Below are positions 1 to 10,840 of a stretch of 64,000 nt of DNA, piece by piece. How positions within the stretch are numbered: the stretch's first letter is position 1; the number at the start of each line of letters is the position of its first letter. Made by a program: the position numbers and the translations under genes. Under the pieces are notes generated by a model. The model ran no database searches. It saw only the letters and a program-made list of their open reading frames with translations, and was not told where the DNA came from. This DNA is from Cladophialophora immunda (Eukaryota > Ascomycota > Eurotiomycetes > Chaetothyriales > Herpotrichiellaceae), in contig NW_015622544.1 in the NCBI RefSeq assembly GCF_000835495.1, positions 3,934,855 through 3,998,854 on the forward strand, read 5' to 3'.

Positions 1-1135
1 GTTGTTGAGCGTCTGTTGGAAGTACAGACGAAGGTTGGCTTGATGCCTGGACTTCTGAAGAGGAGCTGCGTCTCTTCAGGGCCTCGGGTACCGCATGGTT
101 CAGCTTCATGTGAGGCGGTTCTGTAGGCGTTGCGTCGACGAAGCTGACTCTCTTTTCAGAGGGATCAACATCAGATTCAAGCTTGTCTTCTCCCCTGGGA
201 TTCTCGGTTGTACTGGAGGGGCAGGAGGATTCCCGGATTTCTGAACTAGAGGCGGCTCCATTAGCCATGCCAACTCCCACCCTTCTGTTCTTTTCTAGTT
301 CCTCGTCCACAAGTGTTGCCAAAAGATCAAGCCCGAATTCGCCCGCTTCTTTCAGAATGTTCTTAAACCCACACAAGACATTCTCTACAGGGGTCGTATC
401 AGCCTCTGCAGTCTTTTCTGCAAGCTTTCGCAGGCCCTCCGCTGTGGATTCGAGAAAGTCGGCCAAAGGCTCTAGGTGAGATTCAAGGCGGGCAAGCGGA
501 CTCGCAGGGGCCTTGTCCGTCTGTGTCGAAGTCTCACTGTCACCAGAGATGACTGGTTGTGCGGCGGGGCAGTGACCAGTCTTGCTCTCATTGCTCGTGG
601 TAGTGTCCGAAACCTGAGCTGACTGAAGTGTTACAGTGGGACTTCTGTCCAGTGTGTCCTGGTCGACTGCTTTGTTGAGAGTGAACCTGGATGAGGATGC
701 CTTGTGTGGACTGGAAACTCTTGTACTTGGACGTGACGGCGACGGAGACTCTCGATCCCGTAGTTTCTTCCTGGTATATGCCTCATGGTCTCTCCACACA
801 GCCAGACTCCCACTAGTGTGCCGGATGTCAAAGATGTGCACCAGTCGGTTTTCCTTGGCCTCTCTTGCAGCTCTCACCGGGGCCAAGTCTAGAACGAGGG
901 AAGGGACATGGGTGGCTGAGGGAGGTACAGGCTCTTCCAGGCGCTGTTGCAGCTCGAAGGAACTCCCGACGGTGATAAGCTCACCGTCATCGAGGTCGAT
1001 GTAGGAAAGGACGGCATCAGGCTGGCTATGGATGGTGCTGTCATACTGTGAGGCGGTAATCTGGACGAGTCCCGGAGGAGACGTAGGGCCGTTCAGGTCG
1101 CGGATGCCAAAGGCCGGGAGATCGAGATTGGCCAT
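1..1135 (-). CDS. NBR1-like selective autophagy receptor (N-terminal part, cut by window edge)
   Basis: One open frame runs from an ATG at 1135 to the left edge, so only the first ~378 residues are visible and the C-terminus is missing. The start reads MANLDLPAFGIRD. Residues ~18-75 form a PB1-like segment (AVLSYIDLDDGELITVGSSFELQQRL, acidic OPCA-type stretch). A conserved segment near residue 105 (VHIFDIRHTSGSLAVWRDHEAY) and an amphipathic helix region near 240-290 follow. In fungi this N-terminal layout belongs to NBR1/ZZ-zinc-finger proteins, in which ZZ and Ig-like domains would lie off the window. Such proteins bring ubiquitylated or cytosolic cargo to Atg8. Upstream is a CT-rich tract on the coding strand (1208-1240), common in fungal 5' leaders. 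Family assignment is by pattern recognition, and the ZZ domains cannot be checked here. Confidence 0.65.
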   Translation of the reverse strand, partial: MANLDLPAFGIRDLNGPTSPPGLVQITASQYDSTIHSQPDAVLSYIDLDDGELITVGSSFELQQRLEEPVPPSATHVPSLVLDLAPVRAAREAKENRLVHIFDIRHTSGSLAVWRDHEAYTRKKLRDRESPSPSRPSTRVSSPHKASSSRFTLNKAVDQDTLDRSPTVTLQSAQVSDTTTSNESKTGHCPAAQPVISGDSETSTQTDKAPASPLARLESHLEPLADFLESTAEGLRKLAEKTAEADTTPVENVLCGFKNILKEAGEFGLDLLATLVDEELEKNRRVGVGMANGAASSSEIRESSCPSSTTENPRGEDKLESDVDPSEKRVSFVDATPTEPPHMKLNHAVPEALKRRSSSSEVQASSQPSSVLPTDAQQ

Positions 1136-2300
1136 GACGGACGCGTGGAGACGAGTTGGGCGGCTATCGCTGAGATATTAGAAAGTACATAGGAGGACCG
1201 ATAGATGCGTGAGAGACAGACAGAGAGACGGAGAGAGCGAGCATGAAGAACAAGGCTGCTGCTCGAAGTCCAGGCAGCGACCAAACCAAGTTGCACGAAC
1301 AACGCAGCCAAGGCCAGACGCCGCAGTTACCCCGCACTGCAGTGGCATACCTGCGAATCCACCAATGACGATTGTTGCATCACCCACTTGCTGTGGCTCT
1401 GATTGGGTCCCGTCCAAAGACTGGATGCATAGGCTTCCTTTGCCGTCTTACACACTAGACCCCTTCCCTCAAGGAGAACTATTCGTCCAGTAGCATGAAG
1501 GATACGGATATGGCGCACGTATCGATCAGCACTGTCTTGTCAAAGATCGCCTGCCGGACCGGCTCTGATCTCCCATGTGCCACAAGCTACGGCCACTCCT
1601 CTGACTGACCATGCGTATATGCTCCGTAAGACCACCGACCGACTTCATCCACGAAGTGTAAAATGGTAATAGCGTGTCTGTCCCATCCCCAAATAGTCGC
1701 TTTATAAGTTTTGCCAAAGGTCGCTCATCCCTTTCACAAGCGCTTCAGAAAACAACCGGGGAATATGGGACATAATGTGCCGTCACTTTCCGTATTTGCC
1801 CCCATTTGAGAATACAGGCAAAGAAATGCTTGTCGTGACATGTGCACCCTCGTGATGCAGCTGCCATCATGCTATGGTGTAGGATCCATATCGTCCTCGT
1901 GTCAAAGGTTGGCGCATAGGTTGCCACTGACCTTTGCTAGTGCTGGTTTGGACATAAAGTTGCGGTCTGATCAGCAACGACCAATTCATACAGCCGGGAA
2001 GTGGTTATCCATTGTCTGCCGAGCCCCTGGTGCGAGCTGAGCCTTGTTCTCATGTGAAGGAATCTGAGATCAAGCCAGCGCTGACATGCTGAGTCTCCAC
2101 GGCGGCGCCGCTTCAGTCGTCCTGATCTGCAGAGCTTCAGCAACCGCACATGTTGCGTGTTGCGATCTGAAGTGGAAATCGCCCATGCGAGCTTCACACG
2201 TTGACAGTGTGAGATCGAGGTCTGCGGCTGTTCTCCCATGTTCCAAAATACGTCTTCACATTTCTGCCCTTCGAGCGGAGCAGTATCGTACCAGAGGTCA
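1136..2300. other. Intergenic region upstream of the NBR1-like gene
   Basis: This ~1.2 kb stretch holds the promoter/leader of the NBR1-like gene, including the purine-rich (+ strand) tract at 1208-1245, and the 3' region of the gene ending at 2301. Open frames here are short and show no family resemblance. No RNA gene was seen. Confidence 0.5.
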
Positions 2301-3028
2301 TCACTGCTTGTTTCTCTCCGCCGCCTCCTGCACCTGTAGCCTCTCGACCAACTTCTGCCTCATGAAGTCCGTCAAGCCCAGGATCCCATCGTTCGTGCAT
2401 ATGCGGTACGTCCCACTGGGCTGATACCCTCCGTGGCCGTCGACAAAGTCCCCGCGCCCATCGACTTCGACGCTGCCGAAAATATCCTCCGGCTCCGCAA
2501 TGCGTCCAAAGTCCGGGATGCGTCGCTGGTCCGAGACGTGCACCCAGCCTCCCCGGCCCGCGCTGCCGTGGCCGCCCTGGTCGCTGGCCCCGGAAGAGCC
2601 GGTCTGCTGGCGGCGCGCGGTCTGGAATAGCGAGGAGCCGGATGAAGATATCATCACCGCGGCTTGCGACTGGACCTCGGGGTCGGAGGAGGCGTTCTCG
2701 CCGATGACCGCGTGCAGTATAGGGAGGAATCTGGGGTTTTCGGTAAAGGATCGAGGCGTGGGCGGGACTTGTGACGAGGTACCAATGGCGAGGGAAAGCG
2801 TAGGGGGATCCGTGGGGAGGAGAGACAGGATATGGGAGGAAGGGTTTTGAGGATCCTTAAAAACATACTACTCAATCACTCAAGTTAGTGCTGAAGAAGT
2901 TCGAGCTTGCACGGGAGATATGTAGAACTTACTATGTGAGGGTTATTGCTCAACGTCGACACGGCCCGCAGCTGCACAAATAGTCGCGGTGCGCGCCGCA
3001 GTACCTGTCTTCCTGTCGCTATATTCAT
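2301..3028 (-). CDS. Conserved fungal protein with probable mitochondrial presequence
   Basis: Two exons: 3028-2933 and 2867-2301, with one 65-nt intron (donor GTAAGT, branch CTAAC, acceptor TAG). Joined length 663 nt encodes 220 residues. Residues 1-27 are rich in Arg and free of acidic residues (RQVLRRAPRLFVQLRAVSTL), as in a mitochondrial targeting peptide. The body contains motifs that look conserved in ascomycetes: a segment SHILSLLPTDPPTLSLAIG, then PRSFTENPRFLPILHAVIGE, and near the C-terminus GRIAEPEDIFGSVEVDGRGDF with GTYRICTNDGILGLTDFMRQKL. No enzymatic domain was recognised. The promoter has a telomere-repeat box at 3239-3284, about 210 bp before the ATG. The splice junction choice is supported by frame and by continuity of the IYVFKDP segment. 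Confidence 0.75.
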
Positions 3029-3238
3029 ATTGTCCTGTAATCAGTCTGCAAGCAACACCAAGAGGGACGTAGAAGTGCGGGTGTTGGTTCACATTTTGGG
3101 GAGATTCCCAAATTATTTTGACGGAGAGCTCTGAAGCTTGCTTGAATGACGTCTTCAGTTGATAATTACGAGGTGCGCTAAGGTTCAGCCTTGCACTCCT
3201 CAGCCTTACTTCTCACAGGTGCATGACACCTATTCATT

Positions 3239-3284
3239 AACCCTAGGGCTAGGGCTAGGGCTAGGGCTAGGGTTAGGGTTTAGG
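3239..3284. repeat. Interstitial telomere-like repeat (TAGGGC/TAGGGT)
   Basis: Four TAGGGC units are followed by two TAGGGT-type units and a terminal TTTAGG. The array is preceded by AACCC, so a CCCTAGGG junction sits at its left end. It lies between the 3' end of the DUF427 gene and the ATG of the minus-strand gene at 3028. On that gene's coding strand it reads as CCCTAA/CCCTAG, the orientation of telobox promoter elements. Confidence 0.85.
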
Positions 3285-3414
3285 AGTATCGAGTATTGAT
3301 CTCATTATAGCTAGCTATCCTGTTGCAAACCCCTTTGGATTTTGGGGCTGGCTTCCTTCGCATCTCACTTCACACCTCAATTGCAGGTCTTCGCCCGCTT
3401 CCTTCGGTTTTCTC

Positions 3415-4253
3415 CTACTTCTTGACGGGCATCCCGATTTTCGCGATTTCCTTCCCGTCGACCCAGGTGTCGACCTTGTTCGGGTAGAAACACAGCATGC
3501 CGAGGATGCCGGCACTCTCTTGCGTCGGGTTCTTGTACCACCAGGCCACGTCCTTGACTTCCTTGCCGTTGATCACGGCATTGTAGTAGCTGGCCTCTCC
3601 TTTGTACGGGCACCCCGTGTGCGTGTCGCTCGGGGTGAGATATTCCCAGTTGATTGCCGTCCGAGGCAGATACCAGCGAGCCGGGAAATTGGTCTCCCAG
3701 AGGGACATGACGCCGCCCTCGGAGCCGGTGTCGGCGAGACGTACGCCGTCGATCTCCACGCGCACTTGTCGTCCCGAAGGAAGGAGGTCGACTCTGTGGT
3801 AGGGGTCTTTGGGGTGATAGAGGACCTGGACCTGCTCCTCGTACCAAGCGTCGAGGGCCTTGAAATCGATTTTCACGTAGCCCACCAGTTCGGAGTTGAA
3901 CGAGTCCGGGACGATGAGTGAAGGCACCGATTTGTTGCCGACGCTGAGGGTCGAGGTTGAAGAGTTGATGCCAGAGATCGGCTTGTCGTCTGCAAACTTT
4001 GCGGCGTCGAGGAAGTCGGACTTCGGGATCCAGTACATGGGATAGTATCCATTCTCCCACACTAGCTTGGCGGCAGTGGTGTCAAAGATGTATTTGCCAT
4101 TGAGGACCCCCCGGACGCGCTTCTCAGTCCCAACGATCTTGGGTCGAGACTCTGGGTTGGGACTGAAGAGTTTGGAACCAAGTTCTGCTAGGCTGCGGAC
4201 GTGTTAGTAAAATGCCCGAAGAACAAGGAAACGTGTTTCACTTACTCGGACAT
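3415..4253 (-). CDS. DUF427 domain protein
   Basis: Exon 1 is only 8 nt (4253-4246, ATG TCC GA). A 53-nt intron with CTAAC branch follows, and exon 2 is 4192-3415. The total of 786 nt gives 261 residues. The protein has the DUF427 (NTP_transf_9-like fold) pattern, including PARWYLPRTAINWEYLTPSDTH and the signature TGCPYKGEASYYN near residues 190-205, then KEVKDVAWWYKNP and GMLCFYPNKVDTWVDG. Aromatic and acidic residues typical of the family are present. The reaction of the family is not established. Neighbours give no functional hint. The end of the frame and both splice sites are clear. Confidence 0.85.
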
Positions 4254-5293
4254 TGTTCTTGTGGGATTGGCGAGGGGCTTTGGCGAAAGGTGGTTGCGGG
4301 CGAGTTGGATACGTGTAATAGATCGGAACGCCAGTTCTGCTGTGGGCTGATGGTCGTAGATGAGAATTGACAGACGGAGCGTCCTCCTAGATATATCTGT
4401 TTGCTTGTTCTAGGCTTGCGGTTGACGTTGAAGATGTCTTGAGAAGAAACCTAGAATGACAAACCGACTTTCTGGATGCCGTAGCTGGTCTAAAGAGGCA
4501 AGAAATTGGTGGCCTCTGTTATACGCGCTGTCAACCACGTCTAGAAGTTGATCACTAATAGCTGCATTGCACACCGTGACTAGGGACGAGGGACCCCTCA
4601 TGTGTGCTGACACAATGATAAATGCCATTAATCTGCGGGGGTTACGGGCGTGAACTAACCTCCGCAACACATGCTACATAATTGCTTGCCAATGGCCTTG
4701 AGGTTATAGCTAAATCCCGCGACCAGCGCTGCATAGATATGTCATCAGCCCGAATCTTCAGTCGCGGATTCGCCCAAAACACTTGTCCCTCTGAGTTAAA
4801 GGTAGGTGGATGATGGCATCACGGCTGCGTCCAGCATCCCAAGAACTTTCCTATTCGGGCGAATGGCGTCCCTGGAACTGCGAAGCCTCGCCTCTGCATT
4901 GGAGTTTTATTCGGTAGTCTTTTTGAACGCTGGCGCCCAGGAGAGCCATTTCTTGTCCCCTAGGAAAGCATCTCAATCTGCACAGGTTCTCATCGAACAA
5001 GGAATAACACGCACTTCGTTTGTATGTGCGCAGACTCACTCTGTAAATGGGAAATGGGAAAATGCAACTCTGGCAACGCCTGTATTCTCCTAGTCTCGAA
5101 CCAGCCGAAGCCCATAAAGCGGATATTCGAGGCCCGGGATCTCTTTCTCCAGCATAAACCACCGTGCACCGTGATAGGCGCATTCAACCCCCGTCCGCGT
5201 AGTTCATCATAAGGCTGTGCCCCTATTCTGGCAACTGACCATCGGCGAAATCAAACACAAACCGCAGTCCTCGTACTGGGTAATTTTATCTCT
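4254..5293. other. Intergenic region
   Basis: About 1 kb between the start of the DUF427 gene and the 3' end of the sugar permease. Only short, unrelated open frames are present (longest about 110 codons). Nothing else was recognised. Confidence 0.5.
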
Positions 5294-7361
5294 TTACGCA
5301 TTTTCGTGGTGCGTCCCTTTCTCCGAGACGTATTCGGTCTGGCTCCGAGTGCTGATGACGCTGCCTCGGCGCGCCGCGCTGCTCAGTCGTCGCTGGTGCT
5401 CACCCGTCTCCTCGTAGTCGATCAGGACTTCTCCACGCTTGCCATAGCGGTGGGGCTCATGCTTAGCAGTCCACACGGCCGTGAAGATGTTCTTCGTCTT
5501 GTGGAAGATCGTATCCATTTCCTCAAGAGAACGATAGGCGGTTTCTGGGTAGAAGAAGTATACGACTGGGACCATAGCCGCGTTGCTGGAGATTCAGGTT
5601 AGTTTGACATCAACCAAGCGCAGAACTCATTGTGCTCACATAACCGCGAATACCAGATAGGTTTTCCATTTGATCTGTACATACATCTGTTAGCCTGGGC
5701 AAATTCTTCAGTGGTCCCTGTAAAAGTATCTTGTCTTTCTGGGGACAGAAAGTCTTGGATGAAGCAGATACGTACCGAGCTGAAGCTAACGGGGGTGATC
5801 ATGACCACCATAAAGTTGAAAACCCAATTGGCAGACGTAGACAACGCCGAAGATGGTGCACGGATTTTCAGTGGCACGATCTCACTGGGGTACAGCCAGG
5901 TCATTCCCAGCCATCCGACCTGTAGATCGAGGTTAGCGTATATCATCGCAGAGCTCAAAGCGGTCTTTAACGTCCTTTGCGAAGCGCATGGGGTATTTGT
6001 CGAGGGAAGAGTACTCACAGCAAAAAAGGTGTTGAAGATGAACAGAAACATTGCAGCGACTATTCCTGGGCCTTTGCCTCCAATGTTGGTCATAACCGCG
6101 AGGACTATCATTGAAGCCGACTGACCCACGGCGCCAAACAACATAAGCTTTCGACGGCCGACTTTCTCGATGATGAAGACCGCAATCCATGATGCCAGGA
6201 AGTATTCCGTGCCGTTACAAGCTGCCAGAATGCGGGATATGAAAGGCGAAAGACCGATTTCGTTTTGATAGATCGTCGCGGCGTAATAAGTGATCAAATT
6301 GATGCCAGATACTTGCTGCATGACTTGATTGACGTATGCGAGAGCAACACGGTGTAAATGTCGGTTCTCATCCATGGTGAACAGGTCGCGGAATGTTGCC
6401 TTCTCTTGTTCAAGTACTGTGTCCTTGATTGCAGCAAATTCGGAAAGAATGAGTTTGTCATCGGCCGGCTTGTCGGAGAGGGCTGCAAGCACCTGGGTAG
6501 CCTCTTCCTCTCTGCCTTTGAGGATAAGCCATCTGCAGGATATTAGCCTGGAAGTAAGAGTATTGGGAGTATTGAGGGTGGTACCTTGGAGACTCGGGTA
6601 GCTCAAGGATGAAGCAAAGGATGATCAGAGCAAAAACGATCTGGAAGGCGATAGGGAACCGCCACGAAGCTTGGTTTTGAATGAATGAACAGCCTACGTC
6701 AACCCAATAACTGAGGCAGACTTCGCGGGTGTAAGTATATAGAATTGGAAAGACAAGAAGGGGAAATATGCTTACTGCCTCCTGTGATTAGGGCGCCCTC
6801 GACCATGACGAGCTGGCCCCTCCGATGTGACTTTGAGCATTCAGACTGCCACGTTGGAACCGTAGAAGTGTTGAGACCGTTTCCCATTCCTGTAATGATC
6901 CGTCCAACGATCAAGTGTGGGAGGCTGAAGGCCGACGCCTGAAGGGTGGCGCCCACGACCATGATCGAGGAGCCGAGGAAGATGGTTTTGCGTCGGCCCA
7001 GGATGTCGCCGAGCCAGATGCAGGCAATGGCGCCGCAGAAACAGCCGACGTTGTAGCAGGCGATCGAGATGCCCTGGATGGTGGATTTGTGGTTGGCTTG
7101 ACTCTGGGTCAGGCCTCGCAGGCCTTCCTTGGTCGTGTCGATCTCCGGGAAAACAGACGTAAAGGCCGGGAGCGTCAACAGCCCTCCCATGACGCCTTGG
7201 TCATAGCCAAACAGCCTGGCGAAAGTGTTAGTCGAGACTTGAAAAGGCTTCGGGTTGTGCGGCATGCATGCTCACAGAAAATCGATCCCGGCAATGACAC
7301 CAATGGCGATGTTGAGCCGGAGGCCGCGAAAGCCCAAGTAGCGCTTGTTGAACAGCTTCAT
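5294..7361 (-). CDS. MFS sugar (hexose-type) transporter
   Basis: Seven exons can be joined: 7361-7276, 7215-6776, 6720-6585, 6532-6019, 5919-5776, 5674-5640, 5585-5294. They total 1,647 nt and 548 residues, with every junction in phase. The product has the twelve-helix sugar-porter pattern: LLFGYDQGVMGGLL in helix 1, GDILGRRKTIFLG after helix 2, GRIITGMGNG, PESPRWLILKGR in the central loop, QQVSGINLITYYA in helix 7, EKVGRRKLMLFG, and PETAYRSLEEMD after helix 12. It should sit in the plasma membrane and import a monosaccharide by proton symport. The substrate cannot be read from sequence. The second intron uses an AAG acceptor, and exon 6 is only 35 nt. The C-terminal tail is Ser/Arg-rich and cytosolic. 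Confidence 0.9.
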
Positions 7362-8605
7362 GGTGCACGACTTTGTGAATAGAATCGAGAAGCTATTTTG
7401 ATGGGAGACAGAAGAGTAGGAGGTCGGTGGAAAATGCTGTTCTTATAATGGTTGTATCTCGACCGCAGGACAACGACACTAGGATCGGAACAGCAAAACC
7501 GCGACTGCGGAAGACAGAAAGACGTTGGAGCCCCGGGGTATAGTCCCAGGCAAGAAAGATGCAGCAGTTGCTCCATATTTCCTCCCTCGTAATGTTGCAT
7601 CGATGGAGACCGTCTTGCAGTAAATGCGGAGAAAAGGTCCTTCGAGTCGCTGCATCATGGATCGCCGCATTGAATAGAGCGCCCATTCGGATTACCCAAA
7701 GGGGCCTTCCTCATGATGTCGGTGGCGTGCCGGGCCGGGATCTGATTGAATCCCCAGGTACGGCAGATCCATGTCGAGGTGCCAATTGGTTCATGGAGAA
7801 TTGCCCCCTTACGAACTGGCGTAATGTGGGACGTCGCACACAAATCTGGATTCTCCAACCCGAAATATGCGATCTGCGTCGTATGCCTGTGGGCTATAGC
7901 TTAGGATAAGTATTTGATAGTTGTAGGAAAACAACAAAAGGATATATATGATTGCTGGAAACCTGGCGCTCTGCGAGACTGGCGTGACAGGCTAGAGATG
8001 CACCCCTCCCATTTTGGATGATAGAGAGTGTTGGACTGACTGCACGTAGGAGAATGCGACAACAAGTCTCCGCGTCCTTGATACCAGGGTTCCATTGGGA
8101 GTCTGGACCAGGGTGTAAGCTACTGGACAATCCGTCGCGTGATGGAGAAGGACGCAGCGAGGTCGGTATGGGTGGCCGATGCTTTGCCGTTCCCCATGGG
8201 ACATGAATAATAGAACCCCAGAATTCCTTCTAGAAGAACTCTCAGCTTACAGGGATCCGTTAAGCTGTGGTTTCATCAGCTCCGGACTTCCTAGATAGGA
8301 AATTCCGTCCTCGGTGCCATGTATGTAGGACGTCAGGCCAGCCTTGCCTGCATTATTAGCGGCTACTCTGAACATTTGAGGCCCACGTAGCTTATCAGGA
8401 GACATGGAGGGATTGAAGATGCGTTAGGGGGTTATCCTGTGCTCTTCAGCCGGGCCTGATGCATTCGAGCGGTCCTGCGTGCCCTTGGTATTGAAGAATC
8501 CTTACGCAAATGCTATGGCGCTTATCCAAGCAGACTGTATTGTTGCTCAAGCAAACAAGCTCAGATATTCGGCTTGTGGACGTAGTCTGCAAGCTTTTAA
8601 AGCTC
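7362..8605. other. Intergenic region, promoter of the sugar permease
   Basis: About 1.2 kb lie between the permease start (7361) and the 3' end of MED1 (8606). It should include the permease promoter. Open frames are short and unconvincing, and no repeats or RNA genes were recognised. Confidence 0.5.
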
Positions 8606-10714
8606 TCAGCTGCGTGCAGCAGCCTGTTCCAGAAGCCATTCGACCGTCAGACCAATATCTTCCGTTGCCTCCAAAATCCGAATGATCTTGGACCGGCCGC
8701 TTCCACTGTCCATGCCATCTTTGTCGATTCCACGCAAGTCTCGAACCTCAATCCCTCCACCGGGACAGATATTCAAGGACAAGAAAATGAATGGGATCTT
8801 CTGTACTCTTCTAAGCGGCCCGCGCATTGGGATGTACACATCAAGCCTTGCCTTCGAAATATCAGAGAGCACATCCATGTTCACGTCAATGGGCAACGGC
8901 TGGTCGGGATCCAGCCCACCGTTCGGTTTGGCGAGATCATCGAGGTCGGAGCCGGGAGACTTCTTGTTCGTTCGCTTCAAGGGTCGCCGAGTGACTTCTG
9001 AGCTCTGCATTCCGTTGGATTGGGTCGTCCTTAAAGGGCTGGCCTGTTGGGCACTATCCTCATACTCAACTAAGCTCCGCAGAATACCCCAGACGACGGC
9101 ATACTGCCGCAAAACAGGCAATACGGCCGCAACTTGTTTGGGATGGTTGAATTTCAGGTGCCTCACAGGATAACACCATAGAGGCGGGGCGTGCTGGGAG
9201 GACTGTAGGGCATACGAATGCCGTCGCATTCGACCTGAGGCTTTGTCATCGGGAATTGGTAAGACTCTAAGCCATCTCTCTTGTCTGACGCCATTGACAC
9301 CGGCACCGTTGAAGTGCTTTTGCAACGCCGCTTGATATGTTAAGGCCAACTCCTGCTTTATATCCACCATAGCAATCTCCACATTCAAGTTGGCAGCTAC
9401 GTTGATGGGGAGGTAAATCTCTGGCTCCAGGGTGCATGAGAAATGCATATCCAGGACGCCTGAGACCACGTCTGTCGGCTTGTCTGCGGCTGCATCATCT
9501 GCCTCCACCTTAGTTAATGGATCTGAGCCCACCGAATCCTGTCCAGGGTCTTGCCAGTCCGGCTTCCATTTCTCGTTCTCAACATCCAGCATCGCCTCTG
9601 GATCCTCGATCAGAACTCGGTCCGAGACCCATTGCTTTGTGATCGCAGTCGAGGGTAGACCAGGCTCACAGGATATTCGTGCCGTGTAGAGGTTTGTGGC
9701 ATCGTCAATCATATCATTGTAAACGGCTTCGGGTTTTTGACTTGGTTCGTCTGGAGAGGTCCAGTAGTCCAGAGCCAGGCCCAATCTGGGCTTTCGGTCC
9801 ATAACAGGTCTACCGACAGCACCCTGTCGCAGGTGTTGCCGAGAAGCCCGCCCCTTGAACCTCTCCTTCTCAGCATTCCAGATCGTTTGGAACGCATTGT
9901 AGAGGTCTCCCACGGCGTTAAAGCAGGGCGTTCCACTCTCGATTCTATCGAGTTGGCTGAGGTACTGTAGATTCGCTGCAAAGGCATCAAGAGACCTCCA
10001 TCTTGGCGCTTCGTCGACAGCGGCGAGATTTTGCAGATTACCCTTGATAACCTGGGTGCCGTGTTCTTGGAATTGAGGCTCCTCGTTGTCGGACACGCCG
10101 TCCGATATATTCAGTTTGAGACTCACGTCTCTAACGTCGTCTCTGCCACCCGCTTCGAAGTTGATCTCGAGGTCAACACAGTTTCCCGCAATCGTCAGAT
10201 TGTCATCGTCCCATAGAGTGGTGAAACCTTGCAACTGTGCTATTCTCTCCACCCCATTGCGCGTTATCCCGTGCCCGCCAACCCGACTCTTGAGCAAACC
10301 CACAACCAGCTCCGCTCTATGCAGTCGCTCGACCTCCGGGTTTACAGGGGGATGAGCAGGTCTAACGGGCCCGCCGGGTAGAGCTGTGCTGATGCCCAGT
10401 CCCTCCGCACCACTCCCCAAAGGTGTAAGTCCTGTAGTGCCCAGAGAGTTGATGAGAGCGGCGGCGGGCGAGTTGAGAGCAAGCAGATCGTCATGAACGG
10501 CAGTTGCGGCTAGGGGTGTGGAACTGGGTTGCGAGGAGACACTGACATGATGTCCGTGCGCTGAGGCTGGAGTCTTGACGGCCGGAGATTTGTAGGCGAG
10601 GGGACGATTCGAGTTGCCCGAGGTGCCTGGTCGAGGGGAGGCCATGAGCCTGTTCGGAGGGGAGAGCTGCGGCTTGGGGGTGGAAATGTTCTGGGATTTA
10701 GTTGGTGTCGCCAT
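8606..10714 (-). CDS. MED1: Mediator of RNA polymerase II transcription subunit 1
   Basis: A single uninterrupted frame encodes 702 residues. The first ~110 residues are a Ser/Pro/Thr-rich disordered region (MATPTKSQNISTPKPQLSPP) followed by HDDLLALNSPAAALINSLG, as in filamentous-fungal Med1. The Med1 core follows at ~130-560, with RVGGHGITRNGVERIAQLQGF, NLTIAGNCVDLEINFE, and SSQHAPPLWCYPVRHLKFNHPKQVAAVLPVLRQYAVVW. The C-terminus ends VEWLLEQAAARS. Med1 belongs to the Mediator middle module and transmits signals from activators to RNA polymerase II in the nucleus. The start at 10714 is favoured by the conserved N-terminus. A telomere-repeat box lies 106 bp upstream. Confidence 0.9.
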   Translation of the reverse strand: MATPTKSQNISTPKPQLSPPNRLMASPRPGTSGNSNRPLAYKSPAVKTPASAHGHHVSVSSQPSSTPLAATAVHDDLLALNSPAAALINSLGTTGLTPLGSGAEGLGISTALPGGPVRPAHPPVNPEVERLHRAELVVGLLKSRVGGHGITRNGVERIAQLQGFTTLWDDDNLTIAGNCVDLEINFEAGGRDDVRDVSLKLNISDGVSDNEEPQFQEHGTQVIKGNLQNLAAVDEAPRWRSLDAFAANLQYLSQLDRIESGTPCFNAVGDLYNAFQTIWNAEKERFKGRASRQHLRQGAVGRPVMDRKPRLGLALDYWTSPDEPSQKPEAVYNDMIDDATNLYTARISCEPGLPSTAITKQWVSDRVLIEDPEAMLDVENEKWKPDWQDPGQDSVGSDPLTKVEADDAAADKPTDVVSGVLDMHFSCTLEPEIYLPINVAANLNVEIAMVDIKQELALTYQAALQKHFNGAGVNGVRQERWLRVLPIPDDKASGRMRRHSYALQSSQHAPPLWCYPVRHLKFNHPKQVAAVLPVLRQYAVVWGILRSLVEYEDSAQQASPLRTTQSNGMQSSEVTRRPLKRTNKKSPGSDLDDLAKPNGGLDPDQPLPIDVNMDVLSDISKARLDVYIPMRGPLRRVQKIPFIFLSLNICPGGGIEVRDLRGIDKDGMDSGSGRSKIIRILEATEDIGLTVEWLLEQAAARS

Positions 10715-10819
10715 GGTTATGGGTCTGACGTCTCATGGCTGCACTCGCCTGGCATTGCACACGTCGACACGACGCGGTCTGGCAATATTTCAGACGCGTA
10801 ACACCGGGATCGTTGGCGA

Positions 10820-10840
10820 CTAGGGTTAGGGTTAGGGTTT
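10820..10840. promoter_or_regulatory. Telomere-repeat box (telobox) upstream of MED1
   Basis: The + strand reads CTAGGGTTAGGGTTAGGGTTT, three TTAGGG units, 106 bp before the MED1 start codon. On the MED1 coding strand it is AAACCCTAACCCTAACCCTAG. Short AACCCTAA boxes in promoters are bound by Myb/TRF-like proteins such as yeast Tbf1 and fission yeast Teb1. That role here is inference. Confidence 0.7.
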
